A DNA stretch of 5,068 nt from Bdellovibrionales bacterium (GTDB lineage: Bacteria > Bdellovibrionota > Bacteriovoracia > Bacteriovoracales > Bacteriovoracaceae). Within the stretch, counting starts at the first letter, position 1. Each line of letters starts with the position of its first letter. This document shows, piece by piece, positions 1 through 5,068 of the stretch. Made by a program: the position numbers and the translations under genes. The notes below the pieces were generated by a model. That model saw nothing but the letters and a program-made list of their open reading frames with translations. It was not told the DNA's origin and ran no database searches. The stretch lies in contig SXUH01000210.1 of the NCBI GenBank assembly GCA_005791855.1, positions 1 through 5,068 on the forward strand. Reading direction: 5' to 3'.

Positions 1-296
1 ACCTCGCCGAGGCGAAGGCCTACCTCGAGAAGGGCCAGCTCGACCTCCAGATCATGGGCCGAGGCATGGCGTGGCTCGACACCGGAACCCACGAGAGCCT
101 CCTCGAGGCGTCGAACTTCATCGCCACCATCGAGCACCGGCAGGGCCTCAAGGTCGCGTGCCTGGAAGAGATAGCCTTCCGCAAGGGCTACATCAGCGCC
201 GAGCAGGTGGAGAAGATCGCCGCACCCATGCTCAAGAACCAGTACGGCCAGTACCTCATGGACATCATCAAGAGGCCCTACCATGAATCTCGTTAG
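1..296 (+). CDS. rmlA: Glucose-1-phosphate thymidylyltransferase, C-terminal part (5' end outside window)
   Basis: This is the last 97 residues of RmlA (RfbA), the cytoplasmic enzyme that joins glucose 1-phosphate and dTTP to give dTDP-glucose, the first step to dTDP-L-rhamnose. The reading frame is open from base 3 to the TAG at 294-296. What is seen: [20 protein letters not shown], followed by [29 protein letters not shown] sequence and a YGQYL tail. These match from memory the C-terminal third of E. coli-type RmlA (about 290 residues in the family). The Asp of WLDTGT is the family's conserved metal-coordinating residue. The N-terminal nucleotide-binding region lies off the left edge, so completeness cannot be judged. 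The end overlaps the rmlC start by 14 bp, which indicates one operon and probable translational coupling. The only doubt is whether the missing part is intact. Confidence 0.96.
   Translation, partial: LAEAKAYLEKGQLDLQIMGRGMAWLDTGTHESLLEASNFIATIEHRQGLKVACLEEIAFRKGYISAEQVEKIAAPMLKNQYGQYLMDIIKRPYHESR
271..275 (+). promoter_or_regulatory. Ribosome binding site of rmlC
   Basis: AGAGG lies 7 nt upstream of the ATG at 283, inside the end of rmlA. It supports choosing 283 as the rmlC start rather than a later codon. Confidence 0.6.
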
Positions 297-825
297 AACG
301 GGGATCGAGGGCCTCGTCGTCCTCGAGCCGCGGGTCTTCGGGGACGCCCGCGGGTACTTCTTCGAATCCTACAACGAGAGAGCCTTCCACGGCCTCGGCC
401 TCAGGAACAAGTTCGTCCAGGACAACGAGTCCTTCTCCACCTACGGCATCCTCCGGGGCCTCCACCTCCAGGCCGGCGAGGCCGCGCAGGCGAAGCTCGT
501 CCGCGTGGTCCAGGGCCGGGTCCTCGACGTCGCCGTCGACGTAAGGCCCGGGTCGGAGACCTTCGGCAAGCACTTCTCGGTCGAGCTCTCGGCGGAGAAT
601 AAGAAGATGATGCTGGTCCCGCGGGGGTTCGCCCACGGCTTCGTCGTCCTCTCGGAGACGGCCGTCTTCCAGTACAAGTGCGACAACTTCTACGACCAGA
701 AAGCGGAGCTGGGGATCATCTTCGACGACCCCGACCTGGCCATCGACTGGAGGATCCCCCGCCAGGACGTGCGCCTCTCGGACAAGGACAAGTTGAACAA
801 GCGGCTCACTGACCTGCGCCTGTGA
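283..825 (+). CDS. rmlC: dTDP-4-dehydrorhamnose 3,5-epimerase
   Basis: RmlC (RfbC) epimerises dTDP-4-keto-6-deoxyglucose at C3 and C5 to dTDP-4-keto-rhamnose in the cytoplasm. The protein has 180 residues, the normal family length, so it is complete. It is a single cupin-fold domain. Seen: [13 protein letters not shown] (19-31), VQDNESFS (45-52), LRGLHLQ (57-63), QAKLVRV (69-75), DVAVDVR (82-88), PRGFAHGF (113-120), YKCDNFYD (131-138) and a C-terminal LSDKD (165-169). By alignment from memory with Salmonella RmlC, His61, Lys71, His118, Tyr137 and Asp169 correspond to the active-site residues His63, Lys73, His120, Tyr139 and Asp170, so the enzyme should be active. The ATG at 283 overlaps the end of rmlA by 14 bp and has its own AGAGG. 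Its last 20 bp overlap the 3' end of the opposing phosphoglycosyl transferase gene. The next pathway gene, rmlD, is not downstream here. Confidence 0.96.
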   Translation: MNLVRTGIEGLVVLEPRVFGDARGYFFESYNERAFHGLGLRNKFVQDNESFSTYGILRGLHLQAGEAAQAKLVRVVQGRVLDVAVDVRPGSETFGKHFSVELSAENKKMMLVPRGFAHGFVVLSETAVFQYKCDNFYDQKAELGIIFDDPDLAIDWRIPRQDVRLSDKDKLNKRLTDLRL

Positions 826-2128
826 CGACGGTCTTGATGGTCTTGATGATCACGAGGAGATCGAGCCAGATGCTCCGGTTCTTCACGTAGAAGAGGTCGA
901 ACTGGAGCTTCTCCTTGGAGTCCTCCTTCGAGAAGCCGTACCGGTAGGTCACCTGCGCCCAGCCCGTCACCCCCGGCTTCACCAAGTGGCGGAGGCTGTA
1001 GTAGGGGATGGAGGGGACGAGTGTGGTCTCGATGATGGACGGGATCTCGGGCCTCGGCCCCACGAGGCTCATCTCGCCCTTGAGGATGTTCAGGAGCTGC
1101 GGCAGCTCGTCCAGCCGGACCTTCCGGAGGAACTTCCCGAGCGGCGTGATCCGCGAGTCTCCCGGCGTCGACCACTTGGCCCCGTCCTTCTCGGCGTTCG
1201 GCACCATGGTCCGCAGTTTGTAGAGGGTGAAGGGTCGGTTGTTCAGACCCGTCCGCACCTGCTTGAAGAAGACGGGTCTCCCGTGGACCACGAGGAGGAC
1301 CGGGAGGAGGACGATCGCCACGGGGATGAAGAGGAGGATGAGGACGATGGCGATGCTCCGGTCGATGAGGTTCTTGATCACGTCGTAGCTTCTGGATTCC
1401 TGGTGCCCGCAGTACTCGATGAACCAGGACTCGTCGATGGCCTGGATGGGGATCTTCCCGGAGATCTTCTCGGCGAACTTCGCGAGGTCGATCACCTCGA
1501 TGCCGGAGCCCAGGAGGGAGAAGATCTTGTTGTAGAGGTCCAGGTCCTTGGTCATCTTCCGCTCGATGGCCACGAGCTCGATCCCCGGGGTGATCATCAG
1601 GTCGTGGGCCTGCTCCGGGGTGCAGGTGGCGACGATCTTGTACCCCAGGTGCGGCTTGTGGGCGATCTCCGTCTGCACCAGGTCGATGGTCTCCTGGGAG
1701 CCGATGAGGAGGGTCCCCCGGAGTCGGATGTCCCGGGAGAAGAATTTGAAGAAGAAGAGTCGCCAGCCGTAGAGGAGCGGGAGCGACATGAGGCCAACCA
1801 GGACGAGGTTGGTCTTCGGCGTGATCCGGCCCACCTCGTAGTTCGAGAGGTAGATCACCACCACGGAGATGAGCACCGAGAACACCGTCGACCGCAGGAG
1901 CGAGATGTTGAGGTTCGCCGGGTTGTAGGTCTTGAGGGTGTAGAGGCCCTCGATGAAGTAGTTCAAGATCCAGAACGGGAAGATGAAGCTGAAGAGCTTG
2001 TAGTGCCGGTAGATGTAGAAGCTCGACGGTTGGCCCTGCTTCCTCAGGTAGATGACGATGGTGAGCGAGATCACCAGGAGAATCATGTCAACGAGCAGGA
2101 GGAGGAGGGTTTTTGATCTGTTTGACAT
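806..2128 (-). CDS. Polyprenyl-phosphate phosphoglycosyl transferase (initiating sugar transferase, Bac_transf family)
   Basis: This 440-residue inner-membrane enzyme moves a sugar 1-phosphate from a UDP-sugar to undecaprenyl phosphate, starting the lipid-linked repeat unit. Seen in order: four hydrophobic segments (about 7-27, 45-62, 78-95, 107-130); a Rossmann-like CoA-binding-type domain (about 138-240, LLIGSQET at its start); a fifth hydrophobic segment (257-281); and the catalytic domain (about 285-440). The catalytic domain has RPVFFKQVRTGL, LYKLRTM (302-308), RLDELPQLLNILKGEMSLVGPRPE (338-361, with the conserved Asp340-Glu341 pair), KPGVTGWAQV and a C-terminal YVKNRSIWLDLL. The pattern resembles the long sugar transferases of the EpsB_2/TIGR03013 and WbaP-like groups. 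The donor sugar cannot be read from sequence. It starts 2 nt after the polymerase stop (TAA-GC-ATG) without a strong ribosome site, so translation is probably coupled. Its 3' end runs 20 bp into the opposing rmlC. Confidence 0.93.
   Translation of the reverse strand: MSNRSKTLLLLLVDMILLVISLTIVIYLRKQGQPSSFYIYRHYKLFSFIFPFWILNYFIEGLYTLKTYNPANLNISLLRSTVFSVLISVVVIYLSNYEVGRITPKTNLVLVGLMSLPLLYGWRLFFFKFFSRDIRLRGTLLIGSQETIDLVQTEIAHKPHLGYKIVATCTPEQAHDLMITPGIELVAIERKMTKDLDLYNKIFSLLGSGIEVIDLAKFAEKISGKIPIQAIDESWFIEYCGHQESRSYDVIKNLIDRSIAIVLILLFIPVAIVLLPVLLVVHGRPVFFKQVRTGLNNRPFTLYKLRTMVPNAEKDGAKWSTPGDSRITPLGKFLRKVRLDELPQLLNILKGEMSLVGPRPEIPSIIETTLVPSIPYYSLRHLVKPGVTGWAQVTYRYGFSKEDSKEKLQFDLFYVKNRSIWLDLLVIIKTIKTVVTGAGQ
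831..848 (-). repeat. Two exact tandem copies of a 9-bp unit inside the transferase gene
   Basis: GTCTTGATG occurs twice back to back on the plus strand. On the coding (minus) strand it encodes Ile-Lys-Thr twice (residues 428-433), near the C-terminus. It is in frame, so copy-number change would add or remove three residues without a frameshift. Two copies can arise by chance. Confidence 0.5.
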
Positions 2129-2130
2129 GC

Positions 2131-3369
2131 TTATCTTTTCACGGGCCTTTTGCTGGGACTCACACTTATAGCATACAAGAAGAAAATCATACTTGCATTG
2201 TTTGCGTCAAACGTGACCTCGAACTGGCTTGAAACCACGAAGGCCACCCCGAGCGGAACGATGAGGGCCCTGGTAAGGCCCCCGGCCGAAAACATCTCGA
2301 GGGCCCAGCAGACCACCCAGGCGAGAAAAATTAATCCACCGATCAATCCTGTCCCCGACGTGATTTCCAGAAAGAGGTTATGAGAGTGAGCGTCATTGTA
2401 GTCTTTAGCGTCGAGGTTGTTTTCTTCCTTGATGCGTTTGAGCTGGCTGTGGAAGTTGGAAAGTCCCCAGCCCAGGACGGGCTTTTCTTGGATGGAAATG
2501 ATGGCCGCCTTCCACTGGCTGCGGCGGATGACGTCGGAGGCGTTGTTCTTATTCATGAGGAACCTCGACTCCTGCGACCCCGAGCCATAGAGGTAGAAGC
2601 CCCCCAGCGTCAGGACGGCGGCGAGGGAGATCCCGGCGAAGATCACTCCGAGGCGGGCGCGGTAGAAGTAGATCACAAACGGGAGCCCGCAGAGAAACCC
2701 CAAGAGAGCTCCTCGAGCGTAGGTGAGGTACATGCCCATGAACCCCACCAGGAGGGCGGGGACGGCGAGCCGGAGATCGAGCCAGCTCCGGGTCTTCTCG
2801 CGGTGGAGGATCGCACTGAGGAGGACGAGGAGGATCATCCCCGAGCCGTAGCCGTACCTCATGGTGTCGGTGAAGGCCTTGACCCTTCCATCGGTCATGG
2901 TGAGGAAGTTATAGAGGGCGTAGAACCCGGCGGCGATGATGCTGACGAAGAAGACGTTGAGGAGGACCTTCTTAGTCCGATCGCTCACCCCGGGGAGCCA
3001 GTGCCGAAAGACGAAGATGCCGGCGATCCCGAAGAGGAAGTATTTTAGTCTCCCAAAGTTCTTCGATGGCCTGGGGATAAGTTCGAAATTTACCACCAGG
3101 CTCAGGAGTGCCACCAAGGTAAAAGACAGGAGGATCCAGGCACTGGTCGGTAGCGCGAATTCCTTTTCCTTGAGGGCCCTGCTCACGTAATAGATCATCG
3201 GGATGGCAAATAGAACCTGGTACGCAGAGAGAACGGTCACGGAGGTGAACACTCCTGCAGCCAGGAAAAACAAGGAAGCGTTGATGGTATTTCTCATAGG
3301 GTAACTGAGCTTCTCACAAAAGTTATGAGAACGTAACCCTTCACAATCCTGTCTCTTGATGATATGCAT
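2131..3369 (-). CDS. O-antigen polymerase/ligase-type membrane protein (Wzy_C family)
   Basis: This is an integral membrane protein that either polymerises lipid-linked repeat units (Wzy) or transfers the finished chain to lipid A-core or another acceptor (WaaL type). The shared domain does not separate the two. Seen: about 10-11 hydrophobic segments between residues 31 and 402, YARGALLGFL (217-226), and a large hydrophilic loop (about 263-332) containing two Arg (282-283), KPVLGWGLSNF (296-306) and AHSHNLFLEI (327-336). GTGLIGG follows. Arg before a membrane helix, the large loop and the HxHN motif are typical of the family. The length of 412 (or 388) is normal. The start is uncertain. ATG at 3369 has AGAGG 12 nt upstream. 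ATG at 3297 (Met25) begins right before the first membrane segment and has GAGAAG 12 nt upstream, inside a hairpin. Residues 1-24 are polar with no family motif, so I slightly favour Met25. The gene is the first of a leftward two-gene unit. Both gene ends are more AT-rich than its interior. Confidence 0.88.
   Translation of the reverse strand: MHIIKRQDCEGLRSHNFCEKLSYPMRNTINASLFFLAAGVFTSVTVLSAYQVLFAIPMIYYVSRALKEKEFALPTSAWILLSFTLVALLSLVVNFELIPRPSKNFGRLKYFLFGIAGIFVFRHWLPGVSDRTKKVLLNVFFVSIIAAGFYALYNFLTMTDGRVKAFTDTMRYGYGSGMILLVLLSAILHREKTRSWLDLRLAVPALLVGFMGMYLTYARGALLGFLCGLPFVIYFYRARLGVIFAGISLAAVLTLGGFYLYGSGSQESRFLMNKNNASDVIRRSQWKAAIISIQEKPVLGWGLSNFHSQLKRIKEENNLDAKDYNDAHSHNLFLEITSGTGLIGGLIFLAWVVCWALEMFSAGGLTRALIVPLGVAFVVSSQFEVTFDANNASMIFFLYAISVSPSKRPVKR
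3298..3340 (-). promoter_or_regulatory. Imperfect 43-nt hairpin abutting the internal ATG of the polymerase gene
   Basis: Read on the minus strand, AGGGTTAC (3340-3333) pairs with GTTACCCT (3305-3298) with one T-T mismatch. Inside it, TTCTCAT (3331-3325) pairs with GTGAGAA (3317-3311) as six Watson-Crick pairs plus a U-G pair, around a 7-nt loop. The base of the structure is immediately next to the ATG at 3297-3295. The inner 3' arm contains the Shine-Dalgarno-like GAGAAG. The segment TTCTCAT is also perfectly complementary to ATGAGAA at 3297-3291, which includes that start codon. A role in translation control is inference. If translation starts at 3369 the hairpin lies within coding sequence. 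Confidence 0.4.
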
Positions 3370-3393
3370 TAATCAAAAAAGCCTCTTTGTAGC

Positions 3394-3422
3394 TTTCAAG
3401 AAAAACCTCGTAGTGATATTAA
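3394..3422 (+). promoter_or_regulatory. Candidate sigma-70-type promoter for the epimerase/dehydrogenase unit
   Basis: TATTAA at 3417-3422 matches four of six -10 consensus bases and is preceded by TG one base upstream (3414-3415), an extended -10 arrangement. A weak -35 candidate, TTTCAA, sits at 3394-3399 with a 17-bp spacer. Transcripts would begin about 25 nt before the epimerase start codon. AT-rich DNA yields such matches easily, so this is tentative. The leftward unit has only weaker candidates (for example TTTAAT, the reverse complement of 3418-3423). Confidence 0.3.
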
Positions 3423-3435
3423 ACATAGAAATTTT

Positions 3436-3444
3436 AGAGGAAGG
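3436..3444 (+). promoter_or_regulatory. Ribosome binding site of the epimerase gene
   Basis: AGAGGAAGG is a strong purine-rich Shine-Dalgarno sequence ending 10 nt before the ATG at 3455. It supports that start. Confidence 0.65.
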
Positions 3445-3454
3445 ATAACGAAAT

Positions 3455-4441
3455 ATGCAAAACCCCAGGAAGGTCTTGGTCACTGGAGTGGCTGGATTCA
3501 TCGCATCCAAGGTCGCCGAGTTCCTTTTAGAAGAGGGGATCGAAGTCATCGGTGTGGATAACATGAATGATTACTACGACGTCCGCCTCAAGGATTTCCG
3601 AGTCAAGACCCTCACCAAGTACCCGGCGTTCAAGTTCATCGAGATGGACATTGAAAACAAGAACCAGCTGCGGGAGATCTTCCAGGCTCACAAGTTCGAC
3701 ATCATCTACAACCTCGCGGCCAGGGCCGGGGTCCGCTACTCCATCGAGTGTCCGGAAGTGTACATGTCGACGAACCTCGTCGGATCCCTGAACCTCCTCG
3801 AGCTCATGAAGGAGTTCGAGGTGAAGAAGTTCGTCATCGCTTCGACCTCCTCCATCTACGCCGGTCAGAAGATGCCGTTCAGCGAAGACCTCGCGGTGAA
3901 CGAACCGATCTCCCCGTACGCGGCGTCGAAGAAGGCCGCCGAGCTCCTCGCGTACTCCTACCACCACCTCCACGGGATCGACGTGAGCGTCGTGCGGTAC
4001 TTCACGGTCTACGGGCCCGCGGGCCGGCCGGACATGAGCATCTACCGCTTCATCCGCTGGATCAACGAGGGCAAGGAGATCGAACTCTTCGGCGACGGAA
4101 CCCAGTCGCGGGACTTCACCTACGTGGACGACATCGCCCGGGGGACGATCACCGCCGGGAAGAAGCTCCTGGGGTACGAGATCATCAACCTCGGCGGCGG
4201 GAAGAACCCGATCCCGCTCACGAAGGTCATCAGCACCATCGAGAAGCTCACCGGCAAGAAGGCGAAGATCAAGAACTTCGAGTTCCACAAGGCCGACCTG
4301 AAGGAAACCTGGGCGGACATCTCCAAGGCCGAGCGGCTCCTCGGGTGGAAGCCCCAGATCAGCTTCGACGATGGCCTCGCTCGGACGGTGGAGTCCTTCA
4401 GTAAAAATAAGATTCTAAATGAGATTGAACTGCCAGCTTAA
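3455..4441 (+). CDS. Extended-SDR NAD-dependent nucleotide-sugar 4-epimerase (UDP-glucuronate/UDP-HexNAc(A) epimerase-like)
   Basis: This 328-residue cytoplasmic epimerase/dehydratase probably inverts C4 of a UDP-sugar through a 4-keto intermediate with bound NAD. Seen: the N-terminal Rossmann motif TGVAGFIASK (10-19), VDNMNDYYD with Asp35 placed to bind the NAD ribose, NLAARAGVRYSIECP (86-100), the catalytic STS (130-132) and YxxxK (Tyr155, Lys159), RYFTVYGPAGRPDM (181-194), and the substrate-side SRDFTYVDDIARG (218-230). LDNxNDYYD, AGVRYS and FTVYGPxGRPDM are marks of UDP-glucuronate 4-epimerases. WbpP/TviC-like UDP-GlcNAc(A) 4-epimerases are the alternative. The length fits the family. The usual GxxGxxG is G11-x-x-G14-x-x-Ala17, lacking the third Gly. 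The ATG has a strong AGAGGAAGG. The 6-dehydrogenase follows after 12 bp, so the pair probably makes a galacto-configured UDP-uronic acid. Substrate is inferred from family and neighbour. The first and last few dozen codons are more AT-rich than the interior. Confidence 0.9.
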   Translation: MQNPRKVLVTGVAGFIASKVAEFLLEEGIEVIGVDNMNDYYDVRLKDFRVKTLTKYPAFKFIEMDIENKNQLREIFQAHKFDIIYNLAARAGVRYSIECPEVYMSTNLVGSLNLLELMKEFEVKKFVIASTSSIYAGQKMPFSEDLAVNEPISPYAASKKAAELLAYSYHHLHGIDVSVVRYFTVYGPAGRPDMSIYRFIRWINEGKEIELFGDGTQSRDFTYVDDIARGTITAGKKLLGYEIINLGGGKNPIPLTKVISTIEKLTGKKAKIKNFEFHKADLKETWADISKAERLLGWKPQISFDDGLARTVESFSKNKILNEIELPA

Positions 4442-4446
4442 AAGGA
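4441..4446 (+). promoter_or_regulatory. Ribosome binding site that decides the GTG start of the dehydrogenase gene
   Basis: AAAGGA lies 7 nt upstream of GTG at 4454 and overlaps the last base of the epimerase stop codon. No ATG is available before the glycine-rich NAD motif. The first in-frame ATG (4511-4513) falls after that motif. Confidence 0.6.
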
Positions 4447-4453
4447 TACGCAA

Positions 4454-5068
4454 GTGAGAACGATATCAGTCACAGGTCTAGGATACGTCGGGTTACCGGT
4501 CGCCGTCGCCATGGCGACGAAGTTCAAGGTCGTCGGCATCGACATCAATAGGAAACGCGTCGACGAACTCCTCCAGGGCATCGACAAGACCAACGAAGTC
4601 ACCTCCGCCGAACTGAAGTCCCGGAACATCAAGTTCACCACCGACAAGAAAGACCTCGCGGAAGCGGATTTCCACATCGTCGCCGTACCGACGCCGGTGG
4701 ACGCCCACCAGCGGCCCGACCTCACGCCGATGTTCAAGGCGAGCGAGATGATCGGTTCGGTGCTCAAGAAGGGCGACATCGTCGTCTACGAATCCACCGT
4801 CTACCCCGGGGTCTGCGAGGAAGAGTGCCTTCCCATCCTGGAGAAGTTCTCGGGCCTCAAGGGCGGCGTCGACTTCAAGATCGGCTACAGCCCCGAGCGG
4901 ATTAACCCGGGCGACCATCTCCACCGCTTCACCACCATCAAGAAGATCGTCGCCGCGCAGGACGCGGAGTCCCTCGAGACCGTGGCGTCCGTCTACGGCG
5001 CCGTCGTCGAGGCCGGAGTCCACCGGGTGACGTCGATCAAGGTGGCCGAAGCCGCGACGGTGATCGAG
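4454..5068 (+). CDS. UDP-N-acetylhexosamine 6-dehydrogenase, TviB/VipA/WbpO type, N-terminal part (3' end outside window)
   Basis: This cytoplasmic enzyme uses NAD to oxidise C6 of a UDP-sugar to a carboxylate, giving a UDP-uronic acid. The frame is open for 205 codons to the window edge, about half the usual 420-430. Seen: TGLGYVGLP (7-15, NAD-binding GxGxxG), Asp30 at the end of the second strand, VPTPVD (78-83), YESTVYPG (112-119), GYSPERINPGD (144-154), and SIKVAEAATVIE (194-205) with the conserved substrate-side Lys196. GLGYVGLP and SPERINPGD indicate the UDP-HexNAc dehydrogenase branch (TviB, WbpO, WbpA, WecC) rather than UDP-glucose dehydrogenase. The overall wording is closest to TviB/VipA. 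The catalytic Cys and the C-terminal domain are off the right edge. The start is GTG at 4454 with AAAGGA 7 nt upstream, 12 bp after the epimerase stop. Pairing with a 4-epimerase resembles TviB-TviC and WbpO-WbpP and suggests UDP-GalNAcA. Substrate remains an inference. Confidence 0.93.
   Translation, partial: MRTISVTGLGYVGLPVAVAMATKFKVVGIDINRKRVDELLQGIDKTNEVTSAELKSRNIKFTTDKKDLAEADFHIVAVPTPVDAHQRPDLTPMFKASEMIGSVLKKGDIVVYESTVYPGVCEEECLPILEKFSGLKGGVDFKIGYSPERINPGDHLHRFTTIKKIVAAQDAESLETVASVYGAVVEAGVHRVTSIKVAEAATVIE

Larger units (their letters stand above)
3370..3454. promoter_or_regulatory. AT-rich divergent intergenic region
   Basis: These 85 bp separate the start codons of the leftward polymerase/transferase unit and the rightward epimerase/dehydrogenase unit. 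By hand count about 30% of the bases are G or C, against well over 60% in most of the flanking coding DNA. It is the only non-coding gap of any size in the window, so promoters for both units are expected here. I see no convincing operator palindrome or factor-independent terminator. Confidence 0.65.

Noticed and set aside
268..636. 122-codon minus-strand open frame opposite rmlC
   Set aside because: No motif and acidic repetitive composition. RmlC on the plus strand is complete with its active-site residues.
986..2116. 376-codon plus-strand open frame opposite the phosphoglycosyl transferase
   Set aside because: Its product is a low-complexity Glu/Asp/Arg/His/Val-rich string without motifs, typical of the antisense shadow of a GC-rich gene. 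The minus-strand protein has clear family motifs along its length.
2380..3048. 222-codon plus-strand open frame opposite the polymerase gene
   Set aside because: Same acidic antisense composition and no domain. The membrane protein on the other strand explains the DNA.
3375..3397. Short stem AAAGC/GCTTT with a T-run on the minus strand, resembling a terminator or attenuator upstream of the polymerase gene
   Set aside because: Only five pairs, mostly A-T, around a 9-nt loop. Too weak to call in AT-rich DNA.
3373..3564. 63-codon minus-strand open frame crossing the divergent intergenic region
   Set aside because: It starts inside the epimerase gene, has no ribosome site or motif that I can see, and would cover the expected promoters.
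3527..4288. 253-codon minus-strand open frame opposite the epimerase
   Set aside because: Antisense shadow rich in Glu, Asp, Val, Leu and Arg. The plus-strand epimerase has all catalytic motifs.
4493..5023. 176-codon minus-strand open frame near the right edge
   Set aside because: Shadow of the GTG-started dehydrogenase, whose NAD motif and SPERINPGD motif are unmistakable.
1..5068. Mobile element, CRISPR array, toxin-antitoxin or defence system
   Set aside because: No repeats with spacers, terminal inverted repeats, transposase or nuclease motifs were seen. Nearly all the DNA is accounted for by six polysaccharide genes, and I did not find a new kind of system here.

Overview
The window is a 5 kb piece of a cell-surface polysaccharide (O-antigen, capsule or exopolysaccharide) biosynthesis locus. 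The DNA is GC-rich, with strong preference for C- and G-ending codons (CTC well ahead of CTG; AAG, GAG, ATC and GTC dominant). The proteins are nevertheless fairly lysine-rich. A Wzx/Wzy-type pathway with dTDP-rhamnose and a nucleotide-activated uronic acid suggests a Gram-negative-type bacterium with a GC-rich genome. I cannot name the phylum from sequence alone. I see no tRNA, rRNA, CRISPR array, insertion sequence or attachment site.

Layout from left to right: (1) 1-825, plus strand: the 3' end of rmlA (glucose-1-phosphate thymidylyltransferase), overlapping by 14 bp a complete rmlC (dTDP-4-dehydrorhamnose 3,5-epimerase). (2) 806-3369, minus strand: a two-gene unit read leftward, first an O-antigen polymerase/ligase-type membrane protein (Wzy_C family), then, 2 nt after its stop, a polyprenyl-phosphate phosphoglycosyl transferase that starts the lipid-linked repeat unit. 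The 3' end of this unit overlaps the 3' end of rmlC by 20 bp, tail to tail. (3) 3370-3454: an AT-rich divergent intergenic region, the only real non-coding gap. (4) 3455-5068, plus strand: an extended-SDR nucleotide-sugar 4-epimerase, then, after 12 bp, a GTG-started UDP-HexNAc 6-dehydrogenase of the TviB/VipA/WbpO type that runs off the right edge.

Together the genes make two activated sugars, dTDP-L-rhamnose (rmlA, rmlC; rmlB and rmlD are not in the window) and, by inference, a UDP-uronic acid that is oxidised at C6 and epimerised at C4 (UDP-GalNAcA or UDP-GalA type). They also supply the initiating transferase and the polymerase or ligase. No other glycosyltransferase, flippase or chain-length regulator is present, so the locus continues on at least one side. 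The gene families are well known. The less ordinary points are the tail-to-tail coding overlap, a 43-nt imperfect hairpin abutting a probable internal start of the polymerase gene, the non-canonical nucleotide-binding motif of the epimerase, and AT-rich gene ends against GC-rich gene interiors.
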